A DNA stretch of 28,683 nt, taken from NCBI GenBank assembly GCA_900660155.1, contig CABFPE010000114.1:763045-791727 (forward strand), given 5' to 3'. The translations under genes and the position numbers were made by a program. Numbering within the stretch: the stretch's first letter is position 1; each line of letters opens with the position of its first letter. Below are positions 20,791 through 28,683 of the stretch, in pieces. The DNA is from Hofstenia miamia. Lineage: Eukaryota; Xenacoelomorpha; Acoela; Hofsteniidae. Under the pieces are notes generated by a model that was given only the letters and a program-made list of their open reading frames with translations, had not been told where the DNA came from and did not search any database.

Positions 20791-21890
20791 TCGCCCACTC
20801 TAGGTGCGTCTCCGGTCATAATGTCAAAAACATAGAAAGACTATTTTTGCACAAAATTATTTTAAGGCTCTTAAAAGCATTTCAGAATTTTAATAGAAAC
20901 TTTCAATTATATAAATTAGTTTATAAATTTTTCGTGAACCGGGCAATTAAATTTTAAATAGAAAATAATCTATGAATTTGAAGTTAAATGTGACAAATTG
21001 ATACATAATATATGATTGATAGCTTGATGTATTATTCATTTTTCACACTGATTTACGTAGGACCTCAATCATTAAGCTAATCTTTTTTTGTACTTCTGCG
21101 TTAGTTGATGAAATAGCTGAAAGAAGATTAGTTAAATCAATACTTTCTTGACAAGACGAAGGCTTAGTTAATTTCTAACCTAATATTTGTTTTTAATAAG
21201 TTCATCATATGAATTCCTTCAAATTAATATCCTGAGCTCGTTCCCTAAAGGGTTTAAATGAAGGGGTTTCGTTGAAGCTTGCTAAATCTCTGTCCAAATT
21301 TTCTGTTTAAATTTCAGCTCAATAAAATTAAATGTACAGCAGTGACTGTAATTGCACAACATTTAAAAACTAGCAAAAAATTTAAATGATTGCGGCTTAT
21401 GTTGACTTTGGATAACGTCGCACTGACGAGTTTTCAAATTGCAGTGAGTGGATGTATGCCATAAATTTAAATGTTGTCAAAACCAAAAAATGCTAGTGTT
21501 GTGACAATCAATGATTGGTAAAAAGACATTAAACTTCAAAACTTGAACAGAAATTACAACTGAGAATAAATGAAAATGAACAAAATAACTTCGAATATTC
21601 TTAAAAGCATATTGATTGTCAACTTTTGGTCAATCATTATATTGTATATTGATATTTTTAAATATGTATATGTAAAATGTTATCACATGCTACAGAAAAC
21701 ATTACCCTCATTTTTTGTATAAAGATATATTATATAAAAGCACATATTTTAAGGCCCTGGCTTTAGAGTCAGAAGCCCAAACAGGGGCTTTCTTCAAATA
21801 TGACAAAAAGAATGATCACAGATCTATATATAATGTGTAATGATTATTAGTACCAACTAAACTGATAATACACTTGAAAATTATTAATAA
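20791..21890. other. AT-rich stretch, no gene seen
   Basis: A small GC-rich patch at 20770-20818 follows the open stretch. Beyond it nothing was recognised to the start of the hAT MITE. Confidence 0.5.
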
Positions 21891-21898
21891 TGTATACG

Positions 21899-22169
21899 CA
21901 GGCGCGGCTTTAGGGGGGAGGCACCCGGGGACCAGTGCGCCCCTTTTTGGGGATTCTTAGTTTTTTGTAAAAGTGTCTTCCTTAAATATTTTTTATGTTG
22001 ATGTTTGCAATTTAAGGTGAGCAATGCATTAATTTGGACATTTAGGGGTTACATTTTACAATGAAGTTTTCTCTTCGAGTTATTTTTGCTTAAATTTCCA
22101 TTTTAGTTTGTTTTCTTGAAACCAAATTGGATGGTGCCCCCTGTTTTAAAAATCTTAAAGCCGCTCCAG
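21899..22169. mobile_element. 271-bp hAT MITE with GC-rich ends
   Basis: The left end CAGGCGCGGCTTTAGG and the right end (minus strand) CTGGAGCGGCTTTAAG match at 13 of 16 bases. Flanking octamers TGTATACG (21891-21898) and GGTACACG (22170-22177) match at 6 of 8, as for an old 8-bp hAT duplication. Just inside the left end is a G/C-rich segment with GGCACCCGGGG and GCGCCCC, and inside the right end GGTGCCCCC. Ends of this kind are common on hAT elements of the ZMYM1-like transposase group. The element has no coding capacity. Confidence 0.75.
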
Positions 22170-22224
22170 GGTACACGGTTTATTTAGTTAAGAATTGTGG
22201 AAGGCACTTCAGCCTGAAGTTCAT

Positions 22225-22659
22225 CTATTTTTTGCCGCCCTGCTCACAACCTGCACGAACACTTACTTCTTGGTACGGCCGAAGACCGCGTGAGACGTTT
22301 CGGCACACTTGGCTCTCCAAACTAAGGCAATGGTTGAAACTCGAAATAGAAGTGTACCACAGAATGTAAAAATGTAAGGAATGTGTTTCATTTAGAAATT
22401 GAAAAATTGCTAAATTATATGTTATTGTTTTAAAACGCCTGCAGGCTCGCATATATTTTCGAGTTCTTGTTGAAGTTCGGTTCATTTTAGCTTGATATAT
22501 TTTAAAATACATGTATCCTTGATAAAACGTCAATGCGTATAATAAAATCAATAAAATATATAAGCTATTCAAAAATACACCGGAAACAATCCAATCAATA
22601 TTCATTCTGATATTAATAATTTCTCGCCGAATGGCAAACATAAAACTAGACAGTTTCAT
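22225..22659 (-). CDS. Hypothetical membrane-like ORF, 144 codons
   Basis: This is the longest ATG-initiated frame not explained by a mobile element; the open stretch extends 16 codons further upstream without an ATG. A hydrophobic segment (residues about 30-55, IDWIVSGVFLNSLYILLILL and onward) is followed by an Arg/Lys-rich stretch (NRTSTRTRKYMRACRRFK). The last 40 or so residues lie over the GC-richer sequence beside the hAT MITE, and may be read-through. No family is recognised. A CRE-like TGACGTCA lies about 100 bases upstream at 22759-22766. Chance is a real alternative, as is an exon followed by an unrecognised intron. Confidence 0.3.
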   Translation of the reverse strand: MKLSSFMFAIRREIINIRMNIDWIVSGVFLNSLYILLILLYALTFYQGYMYFKIYQAKMNRTSTRTRKYMRACRRFKTITYNLAIFQFLNETHSLHFYILWYTSISSFNHCLSLESQVCRNVSRGLRPYQEVSVRAGCEQGGKK

Positions 22660-22707
22660 AATTACTACATCAATTGCTACTGAACAATAAAATGTAATAA
22701 TTTTCAA

Positions 22708-23013
22708 ATATATAACAACTTTCGTAATACTTCAAACATAATTGCACAACTCAGAGGTTGACGTCATTTCAGGCTGCCCTTTGCACATTTTTAAAGCAAA
22801 ACATTTAGTTACCGGGAAGCTAGTCTTATTTTATCAAAATGCAAACATCAGGGTTGTCGTTTACTCAAGAATGCGCCTGGAATCGAATTTGAAAAGAACG
22901 GGGAAAACGAAAGAAGCAGTCATCTGCACTTTAATAAAGAAGAATTTCTTATGAATTTATGATATTTATAAAGTGGCAAACAGTGAAAGGCTGACCTTTA
23001 TAAAGTTATAGTG
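22708..23013. promoter_or_regulatory. Possible upstream region with CRE-like palindrome
   Basis: TGACGTCA at 22759-22766 is the only clear site. The surrounding 200 bases are less AT-rich than average and also hold a 70-codon plus-strand frame starting at a TTG (22742-22954) with no recognisable motif. Any promoter role is inference. Confidence 0.2.
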
Positions 23014-23036
23014 TGACTATATATATATATATATAA
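23014..23036. repeat. Short (TA)n array
   Basis: TA array that truncates the retrotransposon fragment that follows on the minus strand, straight after its DIAV motif. Confidence 0.9.
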
Positions 23037-23202
23037 CTGCTATGTCTATCACTGTTCCTAATCTTTTCTCTTTGTCTACCACTACTATGTCTGGCCTCCG
23101 TGCTTCTATCACTTTGCTAGATAAATCTGGATTAACTTTATATAATTTTTTATAGTACTGTAATATATGAAATGAATTTTTATTCCTTTGTACAAGAACC
23201 CA
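23035..23202 (-). pseudogene. R2-like non-LTR retrotransposon endonuclease fragment
   Basis: A stop-free 56-codon minus frame reads WVLVQRNKNSFHILQYYKKL and then EARRPDIVVVDKEKRLGTV, IDIAV. The block RRPD followed by 11 residues and a second Asp in D-hydrophobic-AV is the PD-(D/E)xK-like active site of the restriction-enzyme-like endonuclease found in R2-type non-LTR elements. QRNKNSFHIL resembles the RHN-x-x-x-x-x-I helix that precedes it. The zinc-knuckle would lie upstream but is not readable after the TGA at 23203-23205. The fragment is cut off at its 3' side by a TA array. Confidence 0.7.
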
Positions 23203-23344
23203 TCACATATTGAGTGTATATTTAATAAAATCAATGCACTAAGTCATTCACATGCACAAAATCAGTCAACAATAATGGTTCCGCACTTGCCGGATATTCA
23301 CCATCAAATATAATCAAGTTGACTAAATTGCCTTCCTAAACCGT

Positions 23345-23494
23345 GTGTGACAATTTAATATGTCAAAATTAGTATTTAGCTCTTATCACACCAAATCATG
23401 TATAAATAGTATTACCGATTAGCTACTATTTACACATTCATGTAGACGAATAAAATAATAAATTTATAAATGTTATTTTTTTTAGAAAATTTTG

Positions 23495-23533
<39 letters not shown>

Positions 23534-23703
23534 TGCATTCAATGAAGTTTTAATGTTTAAATTCTGGTCGATAAATTAGTTAAACTAAATTCTTTGACGT
23601 TATCCATATAAAAATTGATGAGCTTATAAAAATGGGATATAATAAATGTAATTTTGCCATAAAGTTTTAAATTGTCTCTATCAACAAAATGCCACTTATT
23701 ATA
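23345..23703 (-). repeat. Dispersed repeat, copy 2 (inverted partner at 3716-4070)
   Basis: On the minus strand this matches 3716-4070, in the same order: TTGATAGAGACAATTTAAAA, the 43-codon stop-free frame (VDRDNLKLYGKITFIISH and onward), a TA array (23499-23532), and the GATTTGGTGTGATA block. Copy 2 has about 11 extra bases (AGAGCTAAATA) near 23380. It has no counterpart of the endonuclease fragment at 23035-23202 in copy 1, so that fragment belongs to a different insertion. Confidence 0.7.
23499..23532. repeat. (TA)n microsatellite
   Basis: TA array inside the dispersed repeat copy 2. The partner copy has a shorter one at the matching place (3896-3907). Confidence 0.95.
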
Positions 23704-23746
<43 letters not shown>

Positions 23747-23747
23747 N
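23700..23747. repeat. (TA)n array ending in an assembly gap base
   Basis: The TA array stops at a single N at 23747, marking a join or unresolved repeat length. Sequence on the two sides may not be truly adjacent. Confidence 0.9.
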
Positions 23748-23750
23748 GGT

Positions 23751-24711
23751 AGTTTCTGCAAGCCTATTGCTCCTTGCTGTCCTTCAGAATATCTTCAAAT
23801 ATTTGATGAATCTTTCATGCAATACCTTGAAGATACTACAAGAATTGAGTTGACAGAGAACGCCCGTTTGCAAGCGCGACTACCAATCCGTCTTGGTGGT
23901 CTGGGACTTTACTTATTAAAAGAACACGCACCAGCTGCATACATTTCTTCCTCAACATGATTTGTTACTTCTGCCGGCGTAACAGCGCAATATATCTTTC
24001 AACTCCTTGGTTGATCAGGCTGGCAATCGATTGAAAACAACAGAAACCCGTTCAGCTGATATTGTTAGACTATCTTCTGTGTCAGCTCTACATGCGTCTG
24101 ATTGGTTACTTGCCACCTTTTTATTGGGGGTTGGTTTGGGTCTCAGCTTAGCACAAAAAATGCCAGGTGCACACTATGCAAAGATAAGAGTCTTGACATT
24201 TTCGACACCGCGTCACAATTTGTAATCCCGGCCCAAATGTTATCCACCGATATAACAGTCACAGAGGCACAATTTACGATGCATGCCGTGTAGCCCTCAG
24301 AATCCAAAGCTGGAATAAGGTGTTTGTTTGGATGAAAACTCGTCCATCCGATATTCTCATACCTGTGTGGTTAATGGGCAAATCTGGTGCTATTGATGTT
24401 ACTGTGACAAACCTCTCAATAATCTTTCCAGTGCTGGAGCAAGTGTTGCAGCTGTTGAATACCTTCACTTAGCCGAAGAGAAAAAGCACAGAGAAAATGA
24501 CATAATCGATGTACCGAATTGGGCTGGCAGTGTCTGCCAATTGCGTTTACTGTATGCGGTTCATGTGGCCATGAATTCAAGAAAACACTTTAGAGATTTG
24601 CAAGTAGACTAGTTTCCAGTCATAGTGGTCAGCAGCAAGAGATTTCTTTTTGTGAACTAGTATAGCAATTAAGGATTCGCATGGTGACCGTCTCATGCAA
24701 TATGTTTATTG
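23751..24711 (+). pseudogene. Non-LTR retrotransposon C-terminus with RLE domain (broken)
   Basis: From 23784 the frame reads LQARLPIRLGGLGLYLLKEH, APAAYISSST and a stop, the post-polymerase LPxxxGGLGL block. Later frames give ALHASDWLLATFL, then CTLCKDKSLDIF (zinc knuckle, Cys codons at 24168 and 24177), IHRYNSHRGTIYDACR and RPSDILIPVW with AIDVTVT (Asp codons at 24350 and 24395, 14 residues between), then AGASVAAVE, EEKKHREND and LGWQCLPIAFTV. This is the C-x2-C...H...C, RHN, RPxD...D order of a restriction-enzyme-like endonuclease. At least four frame changes and several stops occur. The polymerase lies beyond the assembly gap or is lost. Confidence 0.8.
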
Positions 24712-26119
24712 AGGTGAAGTCACTAATGGACACTTTATTGCTTACTGTGCTATATGCTCAAAATTTTCAGAATTTTTGACTAAGTGATTCATGATTTAGA
24801 AGACATGTAGTTAATTCTCAAAACTAGACACATTTGTAATTTTCTTAATTAACAGTTTGTTATAGACCTACTCATGAATTTTTTCTTACTTTTTCAATAT
24901 ATATATATATACTGTATATATATATTAAGGGACTCGACCTGATTGATTGGATTCGCATAGCACATTGGGAGACATTTATATCTAAATATGAAATTGATAG
25001 AGATTCAAAGCAATTCTTCAAAAAGTTCAGATTTTTTAATAAAGAATTAGTAATATATTAGTAATATTTTCTAGTAGAATAATTGACAAAAAATGAAAAT
25101 ATGAAAAGTGTTACTCCTCAGCATAAAAATCCTTCGTTTATATAGCGAATCATGGTTCCATGAAAGGAAGAAATTTTTGTGCATTGTTCCCAAAAGTTTT
25201 TCTGCTATTTGATTGGTTTTTGGTGTTTCTTCTTCTCTGTCTTCTAAATAATATTTTCGAGCAACATTTAAAAATTTAGACACATAGACTGAAGCTTGGA
25301 CCAACAGACAGTGCTCCCTATTCCTAAGCCCACTTATTTATAGGCAAGTTATTGATTGACTAATGACTGGAAAAGCAGTCTTGATGTTATTCCTACCTCA
25401 ACACCTTATTGCGCGTAGCGTTCGACTGGTCAAATTGATTCAAGTGATGAGCACTACATAGCGGGTTTCTTTTCTTGATAAAGAAAATCCTGTTTTCCTA
25501 CAATATGTTTCAAGCAAAAATCTGCATCCTTATAAATATTCAAATGAAGCAAATGCTCTTAGTAAATCCCCCTCAATCAAGTAGTCATCAGGGGTCTCTT
25601 TGTAATGTAGCTACATTATTAGGAAACATAAATGAAAGCAGAACTCAATACAAATGTGTCTGTAGCTTGATCCTTGTCCTAGATGACTTAAACTTATGTA
25701 AAACTGAGTGAACATCATGATCCTTGTTGAATAACTATGAAGAAGACTTTCTTGTTTCCTACAGCTGAGACATACTGGTCAATCAGAAGTGCTTGAAGTT
25801 TTTGCCAATGATATTTCTCCTACTGGTAAAATATCCGGATTCATTATCAAGAAGTGCACTAATATAATTGCTCTATTATTTTGTATATTTTTTCCCGGGA
25901 AAATAACCGGAAGTAATGCAAAAATAGAAAAAAATCAGCCCAATTTTGAGAAAAAATAAGTGCCATTTACAAGATCTAATTTACAAGAGACTAATTTTAA
26001 ATTCACTTCTTAAATTTGTCAAATAATATGGATATTTCAAAGAAAGCCTACCTACTATTTAGCTGCTAATATTCTTAGATGACGTGCATTTCGGAAAAAC
26101 GAGGTAGTGTATTTAAATA
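24712..26119. other. No gene supported; unexplained short frames
   Basis: A 45-codon plus frame at 24926-25063 reads LDLIDWIRIAHWETFISKYE and FFKKFRFFNKEL. A 77-codon minus frame at 25071-25304 (TTG start) reads FLNVARKYYLEDREEETPK and TNQIAEKLLGTMHKNFF. Both read like real protein but match no family I can name; they face each other end to end. A 78-codon frame at 25475-25711 shows nothing. Short TA arrays lie at 24898-24925. Confidence 0.35.
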
Positions 26120-27050
26120 ACTATAACTAGAAAGCATTCCATTGTATCCAAAATAACTCAAAGTTGATATACCCGGAATGCTATTGAAGTTACTGAATAG
26201 CGAACTCAACTTCTCTATATGAACTGTGTTAAATTAAATCCTACTGCAATCAATATTGGAGTGTCATAAGGTTCATTTTATTCTTTATCTATACAGCTAT
26301 TAGGTGCTCTAACATAACATAATCTATTCCTTATGCTTTTACTAATGATATGATACTAAGCTCTAATGTTCTTCAAACCCATCTGTTTCAAGGTAGCATA
26401 GATTCTCTCTAACAATGGTCTGCTTCTATCTAAATTAACTTTAAGCTCGAAGAATGTCGACACTTAATGTTTCGGATTGGAGAACCCACAGTTTTTTTGG
26501 GAAACTCAATAAAGCAAAGTTATAAGTCACAACAGCATTCAATTTCGTGATTAACACACACCTAAATTGGGATGACAATATAAGTGAATGATTTGCAAAA
26601 GCACATCGTTCTTCTTTAAAATTAGGAGAAGTATTTCACATGATTGATAGCTCACCAGTTACAAAATATCGTGAAAATACATACATTGCATGTCAATCCT
26701 GAAAGCCATTCATTAATTAGCTTAAGCTAATCAAATCCCAGCAGCGTCACACTACCAAGTGTATTTTTCCCCCCAAAATGAACTCACTTATAAAGGGAGA
26801 CTGCAAAACTTTATCTTTCTGTCCCAATGTTTATACATGGAGAGGTATTACCTTTGAGGAAGATGATCTCACTGCTTCCAACTCCGTTTTACAAACCTTG
26901 CACTTGTCACTTACCTCAACTCTTCTGTCTAAGTGTTTCTTCACTCAGTTTTTTCTGGCTGCTTGCTTTTTACAATATTTACCTCAGATAAGATGTCAGA
27001 TATATTTCAAAGTAAAGATCACATTCTGCCATCGTTGGTCTCATCAATAG
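26120..27050 (+). pseudogene. CR1/Jockey-like non-LTR retrotransposon, RT palm to C-terminus (broken)
   Basis: Pieces in order: KAFHCI near 26130 (D-x-x-KAFD helix), GNAIE, then RTQLLYMNCVKLNPTAINIG from 26201 ending VS-stop-GS where the family has VPQGS, YAFTNDMIL at 26332 (family FADD), IDSL-stop-QWSASI, FKLEECRHLMF, FAKAHRSSLKLGEVF, KSQQRHTTKCI, ELTYKGRLQNF and FFTQFFLAACFLQYLPQIR with YFKVKI near 26940-27025, matching FFxQRxxxxWNxLP...FK. This is the palm, thumb and tail of a CR1/Jockey-type polymerase. The first catalytic Asp of the FADD motif is Asn. Stops and frame changes make it dead. The 90-codon frame at 26778-27050 is partly its tail. Confidence 0.75.
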
Positions 27051-27429
27051 TACATTCCAATAATTATGATGTCAGCGAAAAGAATATAAATCGGTTAAGC
27101 TAATCTAAATTTTGAGATGAAGAATTCCAAATATATTAATGGGCATCTTCGATCTGATTTATTTACATGTATACATGACATGTAGCGAACAAGTACTGGT
27201 TGATTTATACTATCTCCATTCTTGTTGAGCAGGTTTCAAAAAGTCTAAGGAAATGTGAGCAACAACTACCTCAACTGTTTCTTTATTTTCAGAAGACACT
27301 CTTATCTTGGAGCACATTTAGAATTTGGATATCCGTTTTAGCTCTTGAATTATAGAAACTCCAGTTTCCTAGAACCATTAAACATTCTAAAAAATTCTGG
27401 GCTATTTAAGATTAACAATGAAACTACAA
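27051..27429. other. No gene seen
   Basis: Spacer between two retrotransposon remnants in opposite orientation. No frame or repeat recognised. Confidence 0.5.
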
Positions 27430-28110
27430 TTTTAGCAATATTTTAATGCTTAGCTAAGTAGTGAAGCTAACCTCAAGTCCACCCAAACATCTTCGAATAA
27501 AATCGTCCATTGTATATGTGGTAAACTATAAATCCCACAGCAAATGATTCACAACATATTGAATAGCCAACATTATTTAAGTCGAACAAAAAAGAGACAA
27601 AACAAGGGATTAAATTAAAAATTAGCAAATGACTTAAAGCATCATAGACAATGCACCTTATCTGGTTAATAGTAGTGGTGAACATCTTCTCAAGAGCTCT
27701 CAAAGAATAGTAAAAAGCAATGCCAGCAGAAACAGAAGAAGGCTTGGCAACTTTATAATTATCATAGGCTTCAAGCATGTATCCAGCATCTGAATCCAAG
27801 GACCTAATAACTGTTTCACAAAATGTGCAAAAATGTCCTCAAGATCATAATTGGAGATAAATCAGCCTTTAGGTAATTTTGAAAATAAGATTACATGTAT
27901 TAGTCTGACATCTCTCCTCCTTGCTTCCCCATCTCCAGCACACAAAATTGCATGATCTCCAAAGATATCAAGTTATTTTGAACATCTTGGACAGAGAGAA
28001 CTAGCATTTTTCATTGGAATGCCAAGCTGATAGCAAAGAGCAACCCCAATTTCAGCAGATTCTAAGGCTGCTTTATGAGGAATTGCTGAAATCAAGATTT
28101 CGTACTAAAC
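27430..28110 (-). pseudogene. Non-LTR retrotransposon C-terminus with zinc knuckle (broken, minus strand)
   Basis: On the minus strand from about 28100: EILISAIPHKAALESAEIGV, ALCYQLGIPM, then CPRCSK, a stop (27973-27975), LDIFGDHAILC and RRRDVRL. Cys codons lie at 27991, 27982 and 27940, the His codon at 27952, giving C-x2-C-x9-H-x3-C, the knuckle before an RLE-type domain. After a frame change, ADLSPIM and then EAYDNYKVAKPS with AGIAFYYSLRALEKMF fit the E...YK...GIxFxPxxxEaLG tail. The RPxD...D active site between them is not readable. Its sequence differs from the elements at 23.0 and 23.8 kb, so a third lineage is likely. Upstream remnants may reach about 28200. Confidence 0.65.
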
Positions 28111-28660
28111 ATCTAACTAGTAATAGCGTGAGAAGATGCAAAATTAGCATCAATAGTGAAGCATGGCTCACGCCGACGTGATACATTACAGCCGCAAGAG
28201 AGATAGCAAAATATGTGCCTGTCACCTAACTAAATCGAGAGCCTAGGGAATAGCTATGGGCCTAAATCCAAATTTCGCCTTGAGTGCCGCTTTCCTTTCA
28301 TTGTGAGAGTTCGGTGTAATATAGTTTTAGATTAATTTCATGTATATCATTAGTCAAACAAACAAAAAAACTGAAGAAATTTTATGCAAGTATAATTAAA
28401 TTAGCCTAAATAGATCAAATTAATTTAAGGCATTGTGCTTTGTGAGCCCTAATCTTTCAGCCGATACCAATACCCATCTCTGCCCACACAGTTTTAAAAG
28501 CACAAATGCTAAAAATATGACAGTGAATACACATTATTGCAATTAAAAAACAAACATTGTTAAGAAAGCAGTTACAAATAGCTTGCCTTGGCTATGCCTT
28601 ATATTGTATAGCTTACCTTTGATAAAGTTACTATTGTTTAAATTTTATCACTGCACTACG
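28111..28660. other. No gene established
   Basis: The first 100 bases may be further upstream remnant of the minus-strand retrotransposon. The rest is AT-rich and unassigned. Confidence 0.4.
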
Positions 28661-28683
28661 GATATATATGTATATATATATAT
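28661..28683. repeat. (TA)n array at the window end
   Basis: TA array with a TG interruption runs to the last base and presumably continues outside the window. Confidence 0.85.

Noticed and set aside
21422..21450. CTGACGAG at 21424 as a hammerhead core
   Set aside because: The following bases lack a stem II hairpin and GAAA.
28441..28520. Splice-acceptor-like TCTTTCAG followed by a short proline/isoleucine reading (PIPIPISAHT) as a terminal exon
   Set aside because: Only 19 codons, no polyadenylation-like context as good as at 19.8 kb, and no other support.
1..28683. CRISPR arrays, bacterial operons or viral replication genes
   Set aside because: No regularly spaced repeats with unique spacers, no ribosome-binding-site and ORF pattern, and no viral protein motifs were seen.

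Overview
The window reads as an AT-rich invertebrate nuclear region made almost entirely of decayed mobile elements. I found no intact protein gene, tRNA or rRNA. Pointers to a eukaryote are the many long (TA)n arrays, Penelope-like, non-LTR, Tc1/mariner and hAT remnants all full of stops and frameshifts, and no bacterial gene layout. An arthropod such as a parasitic copepod would fit the (TA)n richness and element mix, but that is an impression and not proof. Single N bases at 11967, 12071 and 23747 mark scaffold joins, so this is a draft assembly.

Layout. 1-2.6 kb: no recognisable gene. 2.66-3.15 kb: an hAT-like, GCGG-rich repeat end. 3.7-4.07 kb: first copy of a dispersed repeat whose inverted partner lies at 23.35-23.70 kb. 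4.6-5.05 kb: 3' part of a Penelope-like element (GIY-YIG-type endonuclease) followed by a hammerhead-ribozyme-like core. 9.92-10.21 kb: a second Penelope-type C-terminus, again followed by a hammerhead-like core. A third copy of that core sits at 11.97-12.07 kb between two N bases, flanked by an identical 228-bp duplication, almost certainly an assembly error. 13.6-14.6 kb: a Tc1-like element in minus orientation. 15.28-17.61 kb: a probable composite, with hAT-like inverted ends enclosing a (TA)n array, a maT (DD37D) mariner element inserted in that array, and a non-LTR reverse transcriptase fragment. 17.88-19.11 kb: a second hAT-like element with ACCGGT-rich ends. 19.72 kb: a possible last exon of a host gene. 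20.4-20.8 kb: an unrecognised open stretch. 21.90-22.17 kb: a 271-bp hAT MITE. 22.2-22.66 kb: the longest unexplained reading frame (minus strand, one membrane segment). 23.0-24.7 kb: two different fragments of retrotransposons with restriction-enzyme-like endonucleases. 26.1-27.05 kb: a CR1/Jockey-like non-LTR retrotransposon remnant. 27.43-28.1 kb: a third endonuclease-type non-LTR C-terminus on the minus strand.

The genes do not act together in a pathway; they are layers of independent insertions. The most interesting signals are the pairing of Penelope-type 3' ends with a hammerhead-like core that carries one extra nucleotide, the nested 15.3-17.6 kb composite, the coding-like inverted repeat pair 19.6 kb apart, and the possible host exon at 19721-19789. 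All family calls are from reading translations by eye; no database search was run.
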